Shown here piece by piece: positions 8,882-16,218 of a stretch of 64,000 nt of DNA. The translations under genes were made by a program, and so were the position numbers. The notes under the pieces are model-generated. The model was not told where the DNA came from. It saw nothing but the letters and a program-made list of their open reading frames with translations, and did no database searches. Position 1 is the stretch's first letter, and every line of letters begins with the position of its first letter. The stretch comes from Bradyrhizobium sp. CSA207. GTDB taxonomy: Bacteria > Pseudomonadota > Alphaproteobacteria > Rhizobiales > Xanthobacteraceae. Where the stretch lies: the NCBI RefSeq assembly GCF_029051685.1, contig NZ_JAACFT010000015.1:124001-188000 (forward strand), given 5' to 3'.

Positions 8882-9955
8882 ATGCGCACCGATCTCTTCG
8901 AATTCGATCTGCCCGCCGAGCGCATCGCCCTGCGCCCTGCAAGCCCGCGCGACTCCGCAAAGATGCTGGTCGTGGAGAACGGCGTGCTGCGCGATCAGGC
9001 CATCTCGGACCTGCCGCAATGGCTCAAGCCGGGTGACCAGCTCGTCGTCAACGACACCAAGGTGATCGCGGCGCAGCTCAAGGGCCGCCGCATCGGCCGC
9101 GAGACCGAGCCGAAGATCGAGGCCACGCTGATCAAGCGCCTTGATGGTTCGCGCTGGCAGGCGTTGGTGAAGCCCGCCAAAAAACTTCTTGCCGGCGACC
9201 GCATCCGCTTCGGCAATGAAGGCAAGGTCTGCCTGCTCGGCCATCTCGACGCCGAGGTCGAGGCCAAGGGCGCGGAAGGCGAGGTGACGCTGTCGTTCTC
9301 GTTCCACGGCTCGGCGCTCGACCAGGCGATATCAGATATCGGCAGCCCGCCGCTGCCGCCCTACATCGCCTCGAAGCGCGCGCCTGACGATCAGGATCTT
9401 GCGGACTACCAGACGATGTTCGCGGCGAATGAAGGCGCTGTTGCCGCGCCGACTGCAGGCCTGCATTTCACGCCTGCATTGGAGCAGACACTGCGCGACC
9501 GCGGGGTGGGCATCAACCGCGTCACGCTGCATGTCGGGGCAGGAACGTTCCTTCCGGTGAAGGCGGACGACACCGAAGGCCACAAGATGCATGCCGAATG
9601 GGGGACGATCTCGGCGGAGACGGCGGAGCGGCTGAACGCCGGGCGAAAGAACGGCGGCCGCATCGTCGCCGTCGGCACCACGTCGCTGCGGGTTCTGGAA
9701 AGCGCCGCCACCGAGGACGGCACCATCCAGCCCTTCGCGGCCGAGACGTCGATCTTCATCACCCCCGGCTATCGCTTCCGTGCCGTCGATATCCTGATGA
9801 CCAATTTCCACCTGCCGAAGTCGACGCTGTTCATGCTGGTGTCGGCGTTCTCCGGGCTGGAGACGATTAAGCAGGCCTATGCGCACGCGATCGCAAACGG
9901 CTACCGGTTCTATTCGTACGGCGATGCGTGCTTGTTGTTTCGGGCGGAGCAGTAG
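8882..9955 (+). CDS. queA: tRNA preQ1(34) S-adenosylmethionine ribosyltransferase-isomerase
   Basis: QueA transfers and rearranges the ribosyl group of S-adenosylmethionine onto 7-aminomethyl-7-deazaguanine in tRNA, forming epoxyqueuosine. The 357-residue product begins MRTDLFEFDLPAERIALRP, the usual QueA N terminus. It contains GAVAAPTAGLHFT and the late segment TNFHLPKSTLFMLVSAF, both characteristic. A TTG 18 bases upstream is in frame, but the ATG at 8882 matches the family start. tgt, the preceding step of queuosine synthesis, lies 4.5 kb away on the same strand. Confidence 0.96.
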   Translation: MRTDLFEFDLPAERIALRPASPRDSAKMLVVENGVLRDQAISDLPQWLKPGDQLVVNDTKVIAAQLKGRRIGRETEPKIEATLIKRLDGSRWQALVKPAKKLLAGDRIRFGNEGKVCLLGHLDAEVEAKGAEGEVTLSFSFHGSALDQAISDIGSPPLPPYIASKRAPDDQDLADYQTMFAANEGAVAAPTAGLHFTPALEQTLRDRGVGINRVTLHVGAGTFLPVKADDTEGHKMHAEWGTISAETAERLNAGRKNGGRIVAVGTTSLRVLESAATEDGTIQPFAAETSIFITPGYRFRAVDILMTNFHLPKSTLFMLVSAFSGLETIKQAYAHAIANGYRFYSYGDACLLFRAEQ

Positions 9956-10038
9956 GGTGGGCAAAGGCGCATCGCGCCGTGCCCACCATCAAGTTCATGG
10001 AAAGTGAAGGTGGGCACGCTTCGCTTTGCCCACCCTAC
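9954..10038. repeat. GTAGGGTGGGCAAAG-type palindromic repeat
   Basis: The segment begins TAGGGTGGGCAAAGGCGC and ends GCTTCGCTTTGCCCACCCTA, giving near-perfect complementary ends. It overlaps the queA stop codon and reaches almost to the asd stop codon. It lies between two convergent genes and could end transcription on both strands. Confidence 0.8.
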
Positions 10039-10046
10039 GATACCCG

Positions 10047-11072
10047 CTACGCCATCACCCGCTGCGGCAGCAGCTCGGCGATCTGCACAGCGTTCAGCGC
10101 CGCGCCCTTGAGCAGCTGATCCGCCGCCACGAACATCGAGATCGAATGCCCGCTAGGGTCGCTGAGGTCCTTGCGGATGCGGCCGACCATGACGTCGTCC
10201 TGGCCCGAGGCGTCGATCGGCATCGGGAAGTAATTCTTCGCGCGGTCGTCAACCACCTTCACGCCGGGTGCCCGGGCCATGATGGCGCGGACCTGGTCCT
10301 CGGTGATCTCCTTCTCGCATTCGAAGGTAATGGCCTCGCAATGGGCGCGCAGCACGGGCACGCGGACGCAGGTGACGCCTATGGCGATCTTGTCGTCCTC
10401 GAAGATCTTGCGGGTCTCGTTGATGACCTTGGTCTCTTCGTCGTTGTAGCCGGTCTCGGGATCGACCGCGGTGTTGTGGTTGAAGAGGTTGAAGGCGTAG
10501 GGGTGCGGCATCACCTTGGGCGTGTAGACCTGCCCGTTGAGATTGGCGCGGGTGGACTCGACAAGCTCGTCCATTGCGGCGGCGCCGGCGCCGCTCGCGG
10601 CCTGATAGGTCGAGATGATCACGCGCTTGATGCGGTTGTTCTGGTGGATCGGCCAGAGCGGCACCAGCGCGGTGATCGCGGCGCAGTTCGGGTTGGCGAT
10701 GATGCCCTTGTGGTCGCGGATGCGGTTCGCGTTGATCTCGGGGATCACCAGCGGCACGTTCGGATCCATCCGGAAGGCGGAGGAGTTGTCGACCACGACC
10801 GCTCCGGCCTTGACCGCGATCGGCGCGTACTTCTTCGAAATGGCGCCGCCGGCGGAGAACAGCGCGATGTCGACGCCGTCGAAGGCGCGCTCGCTGAGCT
10901 CCTCGATGACCACGTCCTTGCCCCGGAATGACACCGTCTTGCCGGCCGAGCGGGCGCTGGCCAGCGCCCTGAGCTTGCCGACGCGAAAGCCGCGCTTGTC
11001 CATGGTGGCGATGAATTCGGCGCCTACTGCACCGGTGACGCCGACAATCGCGACGACGGGATCGTTACTCAC
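10047..11072 (-). CDS. asd: Aspartate-semialdehyde dehydrogenase
   Basis: Asd reduces aspartyl-4-phosphate to aspartate 4-semialdehyde with NADPH, the branch point to threonine, methionine, lysine and diaminopimelate. The product has the nucleotide-binding segment VAIVGVTGAVGAEF, the active-site cysteine in NPNCAAI, and a late substrate-binding histidine region. An ATG 12 bases upstream is in frame, but GTG at 11072 sits five bases after GGAGG and is preferred, giving 341 residues. Upstream on the same strand are a palindromic repeat, a strong terminator and a Thr-rich short ORF, which together suggest control by transcription attenuation. Confidence 0.95.
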   Translation of the reverse strand: MSNDPVVAIVGVTGAVGAEFIATMDKRGFRVGKLRALASARSAGKTVSFRGKDVVIEELSERAFDGVDIALFSAGGAISKKYAPIAVKAGAVVVDNSSAFRMDPNVPLVIPEINANRIRDHKGIIANPNCAAITALVPLWPIHQNNRIKRVIISTYQAASGAGAAAMDELVESTRANLNGQVYTPKVMPHPYAFNLFNHNTAVDPETGYNDEETKVINETRKIFEDDKIAIGVTCVRVPVLRAHCEAITFECEKEITEDQVRAIMARAPGVKVVDDRAKNYFPMPIDASGQDDVMVGRIRKDLSDPSGHSISMFVAADQLLKGAALNAVQIAELLPQRVMA

Positions 11073-11093
11073 ATTCTCCTCCATTCAAGTTGA

Positions 11094-11138
11094 GCATGAT
11101 CTTGTCGGAAAACCGGATTCCGCTTTTCCGGATCATGC
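11094..11138. repeat. GCATGATC-type palindromic repeat in the asd leader
   Basis: GCATGATC at 11094-11101 and GATCATGC at 11131-11138 are exact complements around an inner GGAAAACCGGATTCCGCTTTTCC that also folds. It lies between the asd start and the candidate attenuator terminator, so it would be in the asd message. A longer relative occurs at 15635-15704, and a fragment (TTTTCCCGATCATGC) lies near 29170. Confidence 0.7.
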
Positions 11139-11153
11139 TGTGAGCTGAAGACA

Positions 11154-11187
11154 ACAAAAAAGCCCCGGACCATCGTGGGCGGGGCTT
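11154..11187 (-). terminator. Rho-independent terminator ahead of asd (candidate attenuator)
   Basis: Read on the minus strand, AAGCCCCG (11187-11180) pairs with CGGGGCTT (11167-11160). An inner CCA/TGG pair extends the stem after one mismatch, and a T-rich run TTTTTTGTTGT follows. It ends transcription after the Thr-rich short ORF and about 85 bases before the asd start. The segment CGGGGC at 11244-11239 inside the short ORF can pair with GCCCCG of the terminator arm, offering an alternative antiterminator. Confidence 0.8.
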
Positions 11188-11216
11188 CGGTAAAGCTGAT
11201 GCGTTTTAGTCGACGA

Positions 11217-11288
11217 CTACGCGCGCACGCCTCCCCGGGCCCCGAAGGCCGTGGCGGTTTTGGTCGTGCATTTGGTGGTCGCGAACAT
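11217..11288 (-). CDS. Thr-rich leader peptide upstream of asd (candidate)
   Basis: On the minus strand a 23-codon ORF starts with ATG at 11288 and ends with TAG at 11219-11217. Its N-terminal part reads MFATTKCTTKTATAF, with threonine at positions 4, 5, 8, 9, 11 and 13. The C-terminal part is Gly/Arg-rich and spans the candidate antiterminator arm. There is no clear ribosome site, but the ATG lies within about two bases of the transcription start predicted from the promoter at 11325-11297, as expected for a leaderless message. A terminator and then asd follow. Threonine is an end product of the Asd pathway. This is inference from sequence layout; expression is not shown. Confidence 0.6.
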   Translation of the reverse strand: MFATTKCTTKTATAFGARGGVRA

Positions 11289-11296
11289 GGCGGCGA

Positions 11297-11325
11297 CTTA
11301 TGCGGGAGAGTCTTGCGACCGTCAA
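11297..11325 (-). promoter_or_regulatory. Sigma-70-type promoter for the asd leader
   Basis: On the minus strand TTGACG (11325-11320) and CATAAG (11302-11297) are separated by exactly 17 bases. Transcription would begin near 11290, almost at the ATG of the Thr-rich short ORF. The -35 element matches the consensus well; the -10 element is moderate. Confidence 0.6.
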
Positions 11326-11367
11326 TGGCTTTTCGGCGGGATTGTGGCCGAGGGCGCCACCCCGATG

Positions 11368-11973
11368 CTACTTTGCCCGGGCGCCCGGCGGCTCGAGGAT
11401 GACCTCCTTGAGGTCGTCGCCGCTGATGACGACGATCGCGAAGTTGAGCCGTCCGCGTTCGCGCACCAGACCGCCGCTGATCGCCTTGCCGGATGCCGCT
11501 TGCTCGGCGACGCGCACCGCATCCGCGAGGCGATGCCTGATGGCACCGAGCGCCGCGAGATTGCTGCGATCGTCCAGATCGAGCTCGGTCAGGGGGAGGG
11601 CGGCTTCCCCGCCGACGAGCTCGCCGGTCGAAGCATTGATGGTGTGGCGCCAGATCCGATCATTGTGCAGGGTCTTCACCCTGTAGACCGGCACACCGGC
11701 GCCGCCGTCGAAACTCACATCCGCTGTGGTGGCGCCAGCGTGCCGCGCCTCGGCAATGGCCATGGCCTGGCGCAGCGAGACCGACGAGCTGCGGAAGCGT
11801 TCGATCTCGCGGCTCACGGTCTGGCGGTCGGCCTCGGCATCACCATCTGTGTGGCTGTGGAGAGTGGTGGGGCTGGCGTCGGCGGTACCGATCGCACGCG
11901 CCGGTGCTGCGATCAGCAGCCCCGACAGGGCGATCGCAAGCAGCCTCCAGGAGCGTGATCGTGCCGCCTTCAT
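11368..11973 (-). CDS. Secreted PepSY-domain protein
   Basis: The product has a signal peptide (MKAARSRSWRLLAIALSGLL, cleavage near APARA). A PepSY-like domain follows at about residues 60-135, with the pattern AIAEARHAGATTADVSFDG, then VPVYRVKTLHND and NASTGELVG. PepSY domains occur in periplasmic protease inhibitors and related proteins; the role here is unknown. An ATG 18 bases upstream is also possible, but the chosen start gives a regular signal peptide. A promoter with an operator-like sequence shared with the patatin gene lies about 200 bases upstream, so the TetR regulator next door may control it. Confidence 0.78.
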   Translation of the reverse strand: MKAARSRSWRLLAIALSGLLIAAPARAIGTADASPTTLHSHTDGDAEADRQTVSREIERFRSSSVSLRQAMAIAEARHAGATTADVSFDGGAGVPVYRVKTLHNDRIWRHTINASTGELVGGEAALPLTELDLDDRSNLAALGAIRHRLADAVRVAEQAASGKAISGGLVRERGRLNFAIVVISGDDLKEVILEPPGARAK

Positions 11974-12111
11974 GCTCGAGATCTCTGGCATTGTTCAAAA
12001 ACCTTGACCGGCTGATGACGATCGCAAAGAAGTCGCGGCCGACCATGGGCAGCGGCCGGCCGCGGATCGTCGCAACGGGCTGAACCCGTCGCGGCGATCA
12101 AAGTCTGAAAG

Positions 12112-12125
12112 GCGGTCCGGACCGC
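12112..12125. repeat. GC-rich perfect palindrome in the PepSY leader
   Basis: GCGGTCCGGACCGC is a perfect 14-base palindrome flanked by AAAG and CTTTT. It would be transcribed in the long untranslated leader of the PepSY gene. With so short a loop it is more likely a protein site or a weak terminator than a stable hairpin. Confidence 0.35.
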
Positions 12126-12168
12126 TTTTGGGGCTGGTGAAAAAGGGCCCGGACCTGCTTGTAACAAA

Positions 12169-12197
12169 ACCATACCGTATCGTTTTATTTCGGTCAA
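12169..12197 (-). promoter_or_regulatory. Promoter of the PepSY gene with a TetR-type operator
   Basis: On the minus strand TTGACC (12197-12192) and TATGGT (12174-12169) are 17 bases apart. The spacer contains AAAACGATACGGTAT, built around the small palindrome ATACGGTAT. Almost the same sequence occurs in the promoter region of the patatin gene at 14340-14362, with the TetR gene between the two. Confidence 0.6.
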
Positions 12198-12247
12198 CGG
12201 CGCAACCGTGAGCCCCGTGGGGGATAGATCGCGAGCTCACGGAATTG

Positions 12248-13030
12248 TCAGCGGGTGGGGCGGCGCCGCCGCGCACCTTTGGCGGCATCCTGGACGCGGT
12301 CCGCAGGCCCGAGCGCACCGGCCAGGAACAGCCTGATTGCCGCGCGCATCCGCTTTTCGGCGGATTTGATTTCCGTCGGCATTCCAAACGTCGCCATGCG
12401 GTGGGTGTGGCCGACGACGACGTCGAGAAACACTTCGGCTGCAATGGTGGTGTCCTCGACGTCGAGGGCGCCTTGCGCCATCAGATGATCGAAGAAGCGC
12501 GCGGTCGTGGCGACGGCCTTGAGCCAGCCTTCTTCCTTGCCGAGCTTGGCGATGTCGGGAAAATTGATGGCCTGTGACGTCATCATGCGGCTGAAGGCCA
12601 TGGCGTCGGGCCCGCAGGTGAAGGTCAGCATCTCCCGCCCGATCTCCACCAGGCGCTGCTCGGCCGAGATGTTGGACGAACTGCCGAGCTGCATCTCGGC
12701 GGCCGCGGACAGCGGCGCAAGCCAGCGCTCGATCTCGCGCCTGAGCACGGCGGCAAACAATCCGCGCTTGTCGCCATAACGGGCATATACCGTAGGCTTG
12801 CTCACCCGGGCCGCTTCAGCGACCGCATCGAGCGAGGTCGCGTCGAAACCGCGATCCAGGAAGAGGCGGGTGGCAACCTCGATCAGCCGCTGATCACGCT
12901 CGATCGCGGCGCTTTTGGTCGGCCGGCCGCCGCGAGATTTCGGCACTTCGCGCCGCGGCGCCGCGGGCCTTGTCCTGGTCGCGGTCAATCCCATGCCCGA
13001 TGATTCCTGCGCGTTCCCAACACTCGTCAT
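12248..13030 (-). CDS. TetR/AcrR-family transcriptional regulator
   Basis: The product of about 260 residues has the TetR helix-turn-helix (about residues 48-92: RLFLDRGFDATSLDAVAEAA, then VSKPTVYARYGDKRGLF) and a larger ligand-binding C-terminal part. A longer frame reaches upstream, but MTSVGNAQ at 13030 is the most reasonable start and leaves a basic, Arg/Pro-rich N-terminal arm. The gene follows the patatin gene by 73 bases on the same strand, so the two are probably cotranscribed. Matching operator-like sequences upstream of the patatin gene and of the PepSY gene suggest it represses its own operon and PepSY. Its ligand is unknown. Confidence 0.9.
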   Translation of the reverse strand: MTSVGNAQESSGMGLTATRTRPAAPRREVPKSRGGRPTKSAAIERDQRLIEVATRLFLDRGFDATSLDAVAEAARVSKPTVYARYGDKRGLFAAVLRREIERWLAPLSAAAEMQLGSSSNISAEQRLVEIGREMLTFTCGPDAMAFSRMMTSQAINFPDIAKLGKEEGWLKAVATTARFFDHLMAQGALDVEDTTIAAEVFLDVVVGHTHRMATFGMPTEIKSAEKRMRAAIRLFLAGALGPADRVQDAAKGARRRRPTR

Positions 13031-13103
13031 TGCTCTATAACGCGCGGCAGCCGGGGCGTCATGGCGAATCTGGCCGAATTGGCCATATCGCCCCGGCGCC
13101 ATC

Positions 13104-14219
13104 TCAAGGTAGCGTCGAAGTCCAGGCCTGGCCGGCTGCGGCCTTCTCGTAGCCGTACTGATACAGCGCCCGCATGTAGGTGGTATCGAACCCTTCCGAG
13201 GCCGGCGCAGGATAGTCGCGCGCGATGTAGGAGAGGTGGAAGCCCAGCTGGTTGCGCTTGGCGAAATCGTAGGTCGAGAAGATGATGGATCGCGTCTGCG
13301 ACTGCGTGATCGAGGACAGGCTGCGTGAGGCGACGTCGATCGTGCCGTTTGCGACGAGCTCGAAGTTGCGCTCGATCTTCTTGTTGACCAGGATGTAGAT
13401 GTCCATCTTCGCGTTGCCGGGCAGACGCCCCTGGAACAGCAGGGCTTCCGGCAGCGTCAGCACCGGGGCCGTCACGCCGCCGTCGACATGCATCTCCTGA
13501 AATCTGTGTCCCTGGCCTTCAGCCTCGATCAGGATCGGCGGAAACACCAGCGGAATGCTGGCGGAGGCCGCCATCACGTCGCGGAACAGCTTGAGCGCTT
13601 CGGGCGTGCCGACCGCCGCGATCTTGCCCATGTCCCAGATCGCGGTCCGCTGGGTGTCGAGATCGGTGGTGACCACCAACAGCCTCCGGCCCTTGGCATA
13701 TTCGCGCGCGACCTGCGCCAGGATCTCCGGCCCGACATAGCGTGCCACCAGCTCGCGCAGCCGCGTATTGCCGAACAGGCCGGATCCGAACAACACCCGT
13801 ATGATGCTGGGATCATTCAGCAGGGTCTCGGCGATGCCGCTGGTGTAGACGTCCTTCAGCGTGTCGTCGTATTGCGGCCCGAGAAACGCAAAGGGCGCGA
13901 TCAGGCCGCCGGTGCTCACGCCCGAGACGACCGAGAAGGTCGGTCGCGTGCCTGTCGCGGTCCAGCCGTTCAGCACGCCAACACCGTAAGCGCCATCGGC
14001 TCCGCCGCCGGAGAGCGCCAGATAGCTCCTGGTCACGGGGAAGTTGAATTTCGTGATGGGCTCGTCGGTGTAGCGCCTCAACCCGTCGATATCGAGCACG
14101 CGCGAACTGCCGGCATCGGCCGCGGTGTAGGGCGTCCGCGGCAGTGACGTGCAGGCGCCAAGCGCGAGGCTGCACGCGAGCACGGCGGATCCGAGCAGGC
14201 GAAGGCCGGTTCTCCTCAT
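13104..14219 (-). CDS. Patatin-like phospholipase lipoprotein
   Basis: This is a predicted membrane-anchored lipid acyl hydrolase. The 371-residue product has a lipoprotein signal with lipobox LALGAC (Cys23). The patatin oxyanion loop GGGADGAYG lies at about 71-79, the nucleophile Ser102 in GVSTG, and the catalytic Asp246 in VDGG, so the Ser-Asp dyad is intact. A start 48 bases upstream is in frame but gives an atypical signal sequence. The gene heads a two-gene unit with the TetR regulator, from a promoter region carrying an operator-like sequence. The substrate, and whether it is exported to the outer membrane, cannot be told from sequence. Confidence 0.88.
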   Translation of the reverse strand: MRRTGLRLLGSAVLACSLALGACTSLPRTPYTAADAGSSRVLDIDGLRRYTDEPITKFNFPVTRSYLALSGGGADGAYGVGVLNGWTATGTRPTFSVVSGVSTGGLIAPFAFLGPQYDDTLKDVYTSGIAETLLNDPSIIRVLFGSGLFGNTRLRELVARYVGPEILAQVAREYAKGRRLLVVTTDLDTQRTAIWDMGKIAAVGTPEALKLFRDVMAASASIPLVFPPILIEAEGQGHRFQEMHVDGGVTAPVLTLPEALLFQGRLPGNAKMDIYILVNKKIERNFELVANGTIDVASRSLSSITQSQTRSIIFSTYDFAKRNQLGFHLSYIARDYPAPASEGFDTTYMRALYQYGYEKAAAGQAWTSTLP

Positions 14220-14339
14220 CCGGGCGGGGAAGAGGATCGTTTCAATCTGGACGCAAGGGGAAGGCATTCGCCGTCAATCACCGTCTACGCTACGCCGCCG
14301 GCGTTTCCGGCATTCCCCCATCCTGGCCCCGCTGATAGA

Positions 14340-14362
14340 ACTATACGGTATCGTTTTGTTTA
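14340..14362 (-). promoter_or_regulatory. Operator-like site in the patatin-TetR promoter region
   Basis: On the minus strand the sequence AACAAAACGATACCGTATAG contains ATACCGTAT and ends in a TATAGT -10-like hexamer (14345-14340), with a weak CTTGTT 16 bases upstream. It matches the site in the PepSY promoter at nearly every position of a roughly 19-base core, including AAAACGATAC. Such conservation in two separate promoters flanking a TetR gene suggests a shared operator. Confidence 0.55.
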
Positions 14363-14483
14363 ACAAGCGGTCCTGCGCTGCGCCCGCGCGGTTCAATTGT
14401 GTCCGGCCTGGGGCGGGTCGGACCGCCGCGGCTCAAGAACTGGGCGGTTGATCGGCCTCTCCCGACACGCAATAAGCACCGCC

Positions 14484-15632
14484 ATGAGTCTTCCCGCTGA
14501 CAGTCTTCCCAATCATTTCGAGCTGCTCGCCACCAATGGCGCCGCGCGCACCGGGCGCCTGACCACGCCGCACGGCGTGGTGCGGACGCCCGCCTTCATG
14601 CCGGTCGGCACCGCCGGCGCGATGAAGGGCATGCACTGGCGCGAGGTGCGCGAGGCCGGCACGGACATCGTGCTCGGCAACACCTATCATTTGATGCTGC
14701 GTCCCGGCGCCGAGCGGATCGAGGCGCTCGGCGGCTTGCAGAAATTCACCGGCTGGAACGGGCCGATGCTCACGGACTCCGGCGGCTTTCAGGTGATGTC
14801 GTTATCGGACCTGCGCAAGGTCAGCGAGCATGCCGTGACCTTCCGCTCGCATATCGACGGCGCCAAGGTCGAGCTGTCGCCGGAGCGCTCGATCGAGGTG
14901 CAGCGTTTCCTCGGCTCCGACATCGCCATGCAGATGGACGAATGCGTGCGGCTGCCGGCCGGGCATGATGACATCGAGCGCGCGATGCGGCTGTCGCTGC
15001 GTTGGGCCGAACGCAGCAAGCGCGCGTTCGAGACCGCGCCCGCGGGCTACATGCTGTTCGGCATCGTGCAGGGCGGCGACGTGCCGCAGCTTCGTCATGC
15101 CAGCGCCCAGGGCCTCGTCGAGATCGGCTTCCACGGCTATGCCATCGGCGGCCTCGCCGTCGGCGAACCGCAGGCCGTGATGTTGGCGATGATCGACGAG
15201 GCCGCGCCAGCACTGCCGTCCGACCGGCCGCGCTACCTGATGGGCGTCGGCACGCCAGATGACATCCTCGAAGCGGTGAAGCGCGGCATCGACATGTTCG
15301 ATTGCGTAATGCCGACGCGCAATGGCCGGCATGGCGTTGCCTTCACCCGGTTCGGCCAGGTCAACCTGCGCAATGCGCGGCATGCCGACGATCCGCGTCC
15401 CCTCGACGACGAGAGCGCATGGCCCTCGACGCGTAACTGTGCGCGCGCGTACCTGCACCATCTGGTCAAGGCCGGCGAAACGCTGGGCGCGATGCTGCTG
15501 TCCGAGATCAATATCGCTTACTACCAGTTCCTGATGCAGGGTATCGGGGACGCGATCGCACACGGAAAGTTCGAGGAGTTCTATCAGCGCACGCGCGAAG
15601 ACTGGGCGAGCGGCGACATCGCCCCGCGCTAG
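14484..15632 (+). CDS. tgt: tRNA-guanine(34) transglycosylase
   Basis: Tgt exchanges guanine at position 34 of GUN-anticodon tRNAs for preQ1 in queuosine synthesis. The 382-residue product contains VRTPAFMPVGTAGAMKG, the catalytic-site segment GNTYHLMLRPG, the TDSGGFQVMSL motif, the GGLAVGEP loop and the second aspartate segment FDCVMPTRNGRHG. A zinc-binding cysteine/histidine set would lie near the C terminus. The longer frame upstream lacks family similarity, so the ATG at 14484 is used. Its partner enzyme gene queA is 4.5 kb upstream. Confidence 0.96.
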   Translation: MSLPADSLPNHFELLATNGAARTGRLTTPHGVVRTPAFMPVGTAGAMKGMHWREVREAGTDIVLGNTYHLMLRPGAERIEALGGLQKFTGWNGPMLTDSGGFQVMSLSDLRKVSEHAVTFRSHIDGAKVELSPERSIEVQRFLGSDIAMQMDECVRLPAGHDDIERAMRLSLRWAERSKRAFETAPAGYMLFGIVQGGDVPQLRHASAQGLVEIGFHGYAIGGLAVGEPQAVMLAMIDEAAPALPSDRPRYLMGVGTPDDILEAVKRGIDMFDCVMPTRNGRHGVAFTRFGQVNLRNARHADDPRPLDDESAWPSTRNCARAYLHHLVKAGETLGAMLLSEINIAYYQFLMQGIGDAIAHGKFEEFYQRTREDWASGDIAPR

Positions 15633-15634
15633 AC

Positions 15635-15704
15635 ATGATCCGGAAAGGTGTGGAGCGGTTTTCCCTCGCAACAAACGCGGAGCGCGTTTGCGCGGAGATC
15701 ATGC
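15635..15704. repeat. CATGATCCGG-type palindromic repeat after tgt
   Basis: The element starts ATGATCCGGAAAGGTGTGG and ends GCGGAGATCATGC, with an inner AAACGCGGAGCGCGTTTG hairpin. It is related to the shorter element in the asd leader. It sits between convergent tgt and the zinc-ribbon gene and may serve as a two-way terminator. Confidence 0.7.
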
Positions 15705-15719
15705 TCACACCGTACAAGT

Positions 15720-15938
15720 TCAGTTGCAGAGGAAGCGCTGCTTGACGGCGTGCTTGGTCACAAAGCCGTAGCCGCAGGTGTCGCAAGTCCAGAGATAGCT
15801 GATCACGTGGTCGGAAACGTACGCAGAGGCTTCGGCTGCGACCATGGAGTCGGCGCAGACGGGACACGTGGGCAACTCGCTGCAACGCGGATCGCGGCTC
15901 GGTGCGATGGTCGACAACACTTCAGCGACAGCTGACAT
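15720..15938 (-). CDS. Small zinc-ribbon protein of unknown function
   Basis: The 72-residue product has a CPVC pair and a CDTC pair about 25 residues apart, consistent with one zinc ribbon, plus cysteines near residue 19 and next to the C terminus. Nothing indicates export. The ATG has an AGGT ribosome site. I do not recognise a named family. The 220-base gap to cysK is shared by the two diverging genes and contains the imperfect inverted repeat TAAGACGTAAGTCTAA. Confidence 0.7.
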   Translation of the reverse strand: MSAVAEVLSTIAPSRDPRCSELPTCPVCADSMVAAEASAYVSDHVISYLWTCDTCGYGFVTKHAVKQRFLCN

Positions 15939-16065
15939 CGTGGTGACCTCACTGCTTTAAGACGTAAGTCTAACATAAGCAGAATCAGTTGACGAGGTCG
16001 CAACACAAATGCGTCGATTTCTGATAATTACAGCTCACGCGATTTTGCGATGCAGCGTATTTAAC

Positions 16066-16218
16066 ATGTGCCGCATTGCTGCTTGCGTGTCGTCACAGGC
16101 TGTCTGCAACTGCATAAAGCTGCGATCAGCGCGCCAATTGTTGCCACAGGGAGTTCATCATGGACGCATCGTCCAACACGGGTGCAGCGCACCAACCCGG
16201 CCGCGGCCGGATTTATGA
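16066..16218 (+). CDS. Cys-rich upstream ORF overlapping the cysK start (candidate)
   Basis: This 50-codon ORF starts MCRIAACVSSQAVCNC, so four of its first sixteen codons are cysteine, all TGC. It ends inside cysK in a different frame, so its translation would affect initiation at the cysK ATG at 16160. An ATG further up at 16009 is in the same frame. No strong ribosome site or terminator is seen. The match between cysteine codons and a cysteine-biosynthesis gene suggests a cysteine-sensing leader, but the evidence is weaker than for the asd and argD leaders. Confidence 0.4.
   Translation: MCRIAACVSSQAVCNCIKLRSARQLLPQGVHHGRIVQHGCSAPTRPRPDL

Noticed and set aside
16009..16065. Longer form of the Cys-rich upstream ORF
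   Set aside because: The ATG at 16009 is in frame, but neither start has a ribosome site, and the Cys cluster begins at 16066. It was kept only as an alternative.
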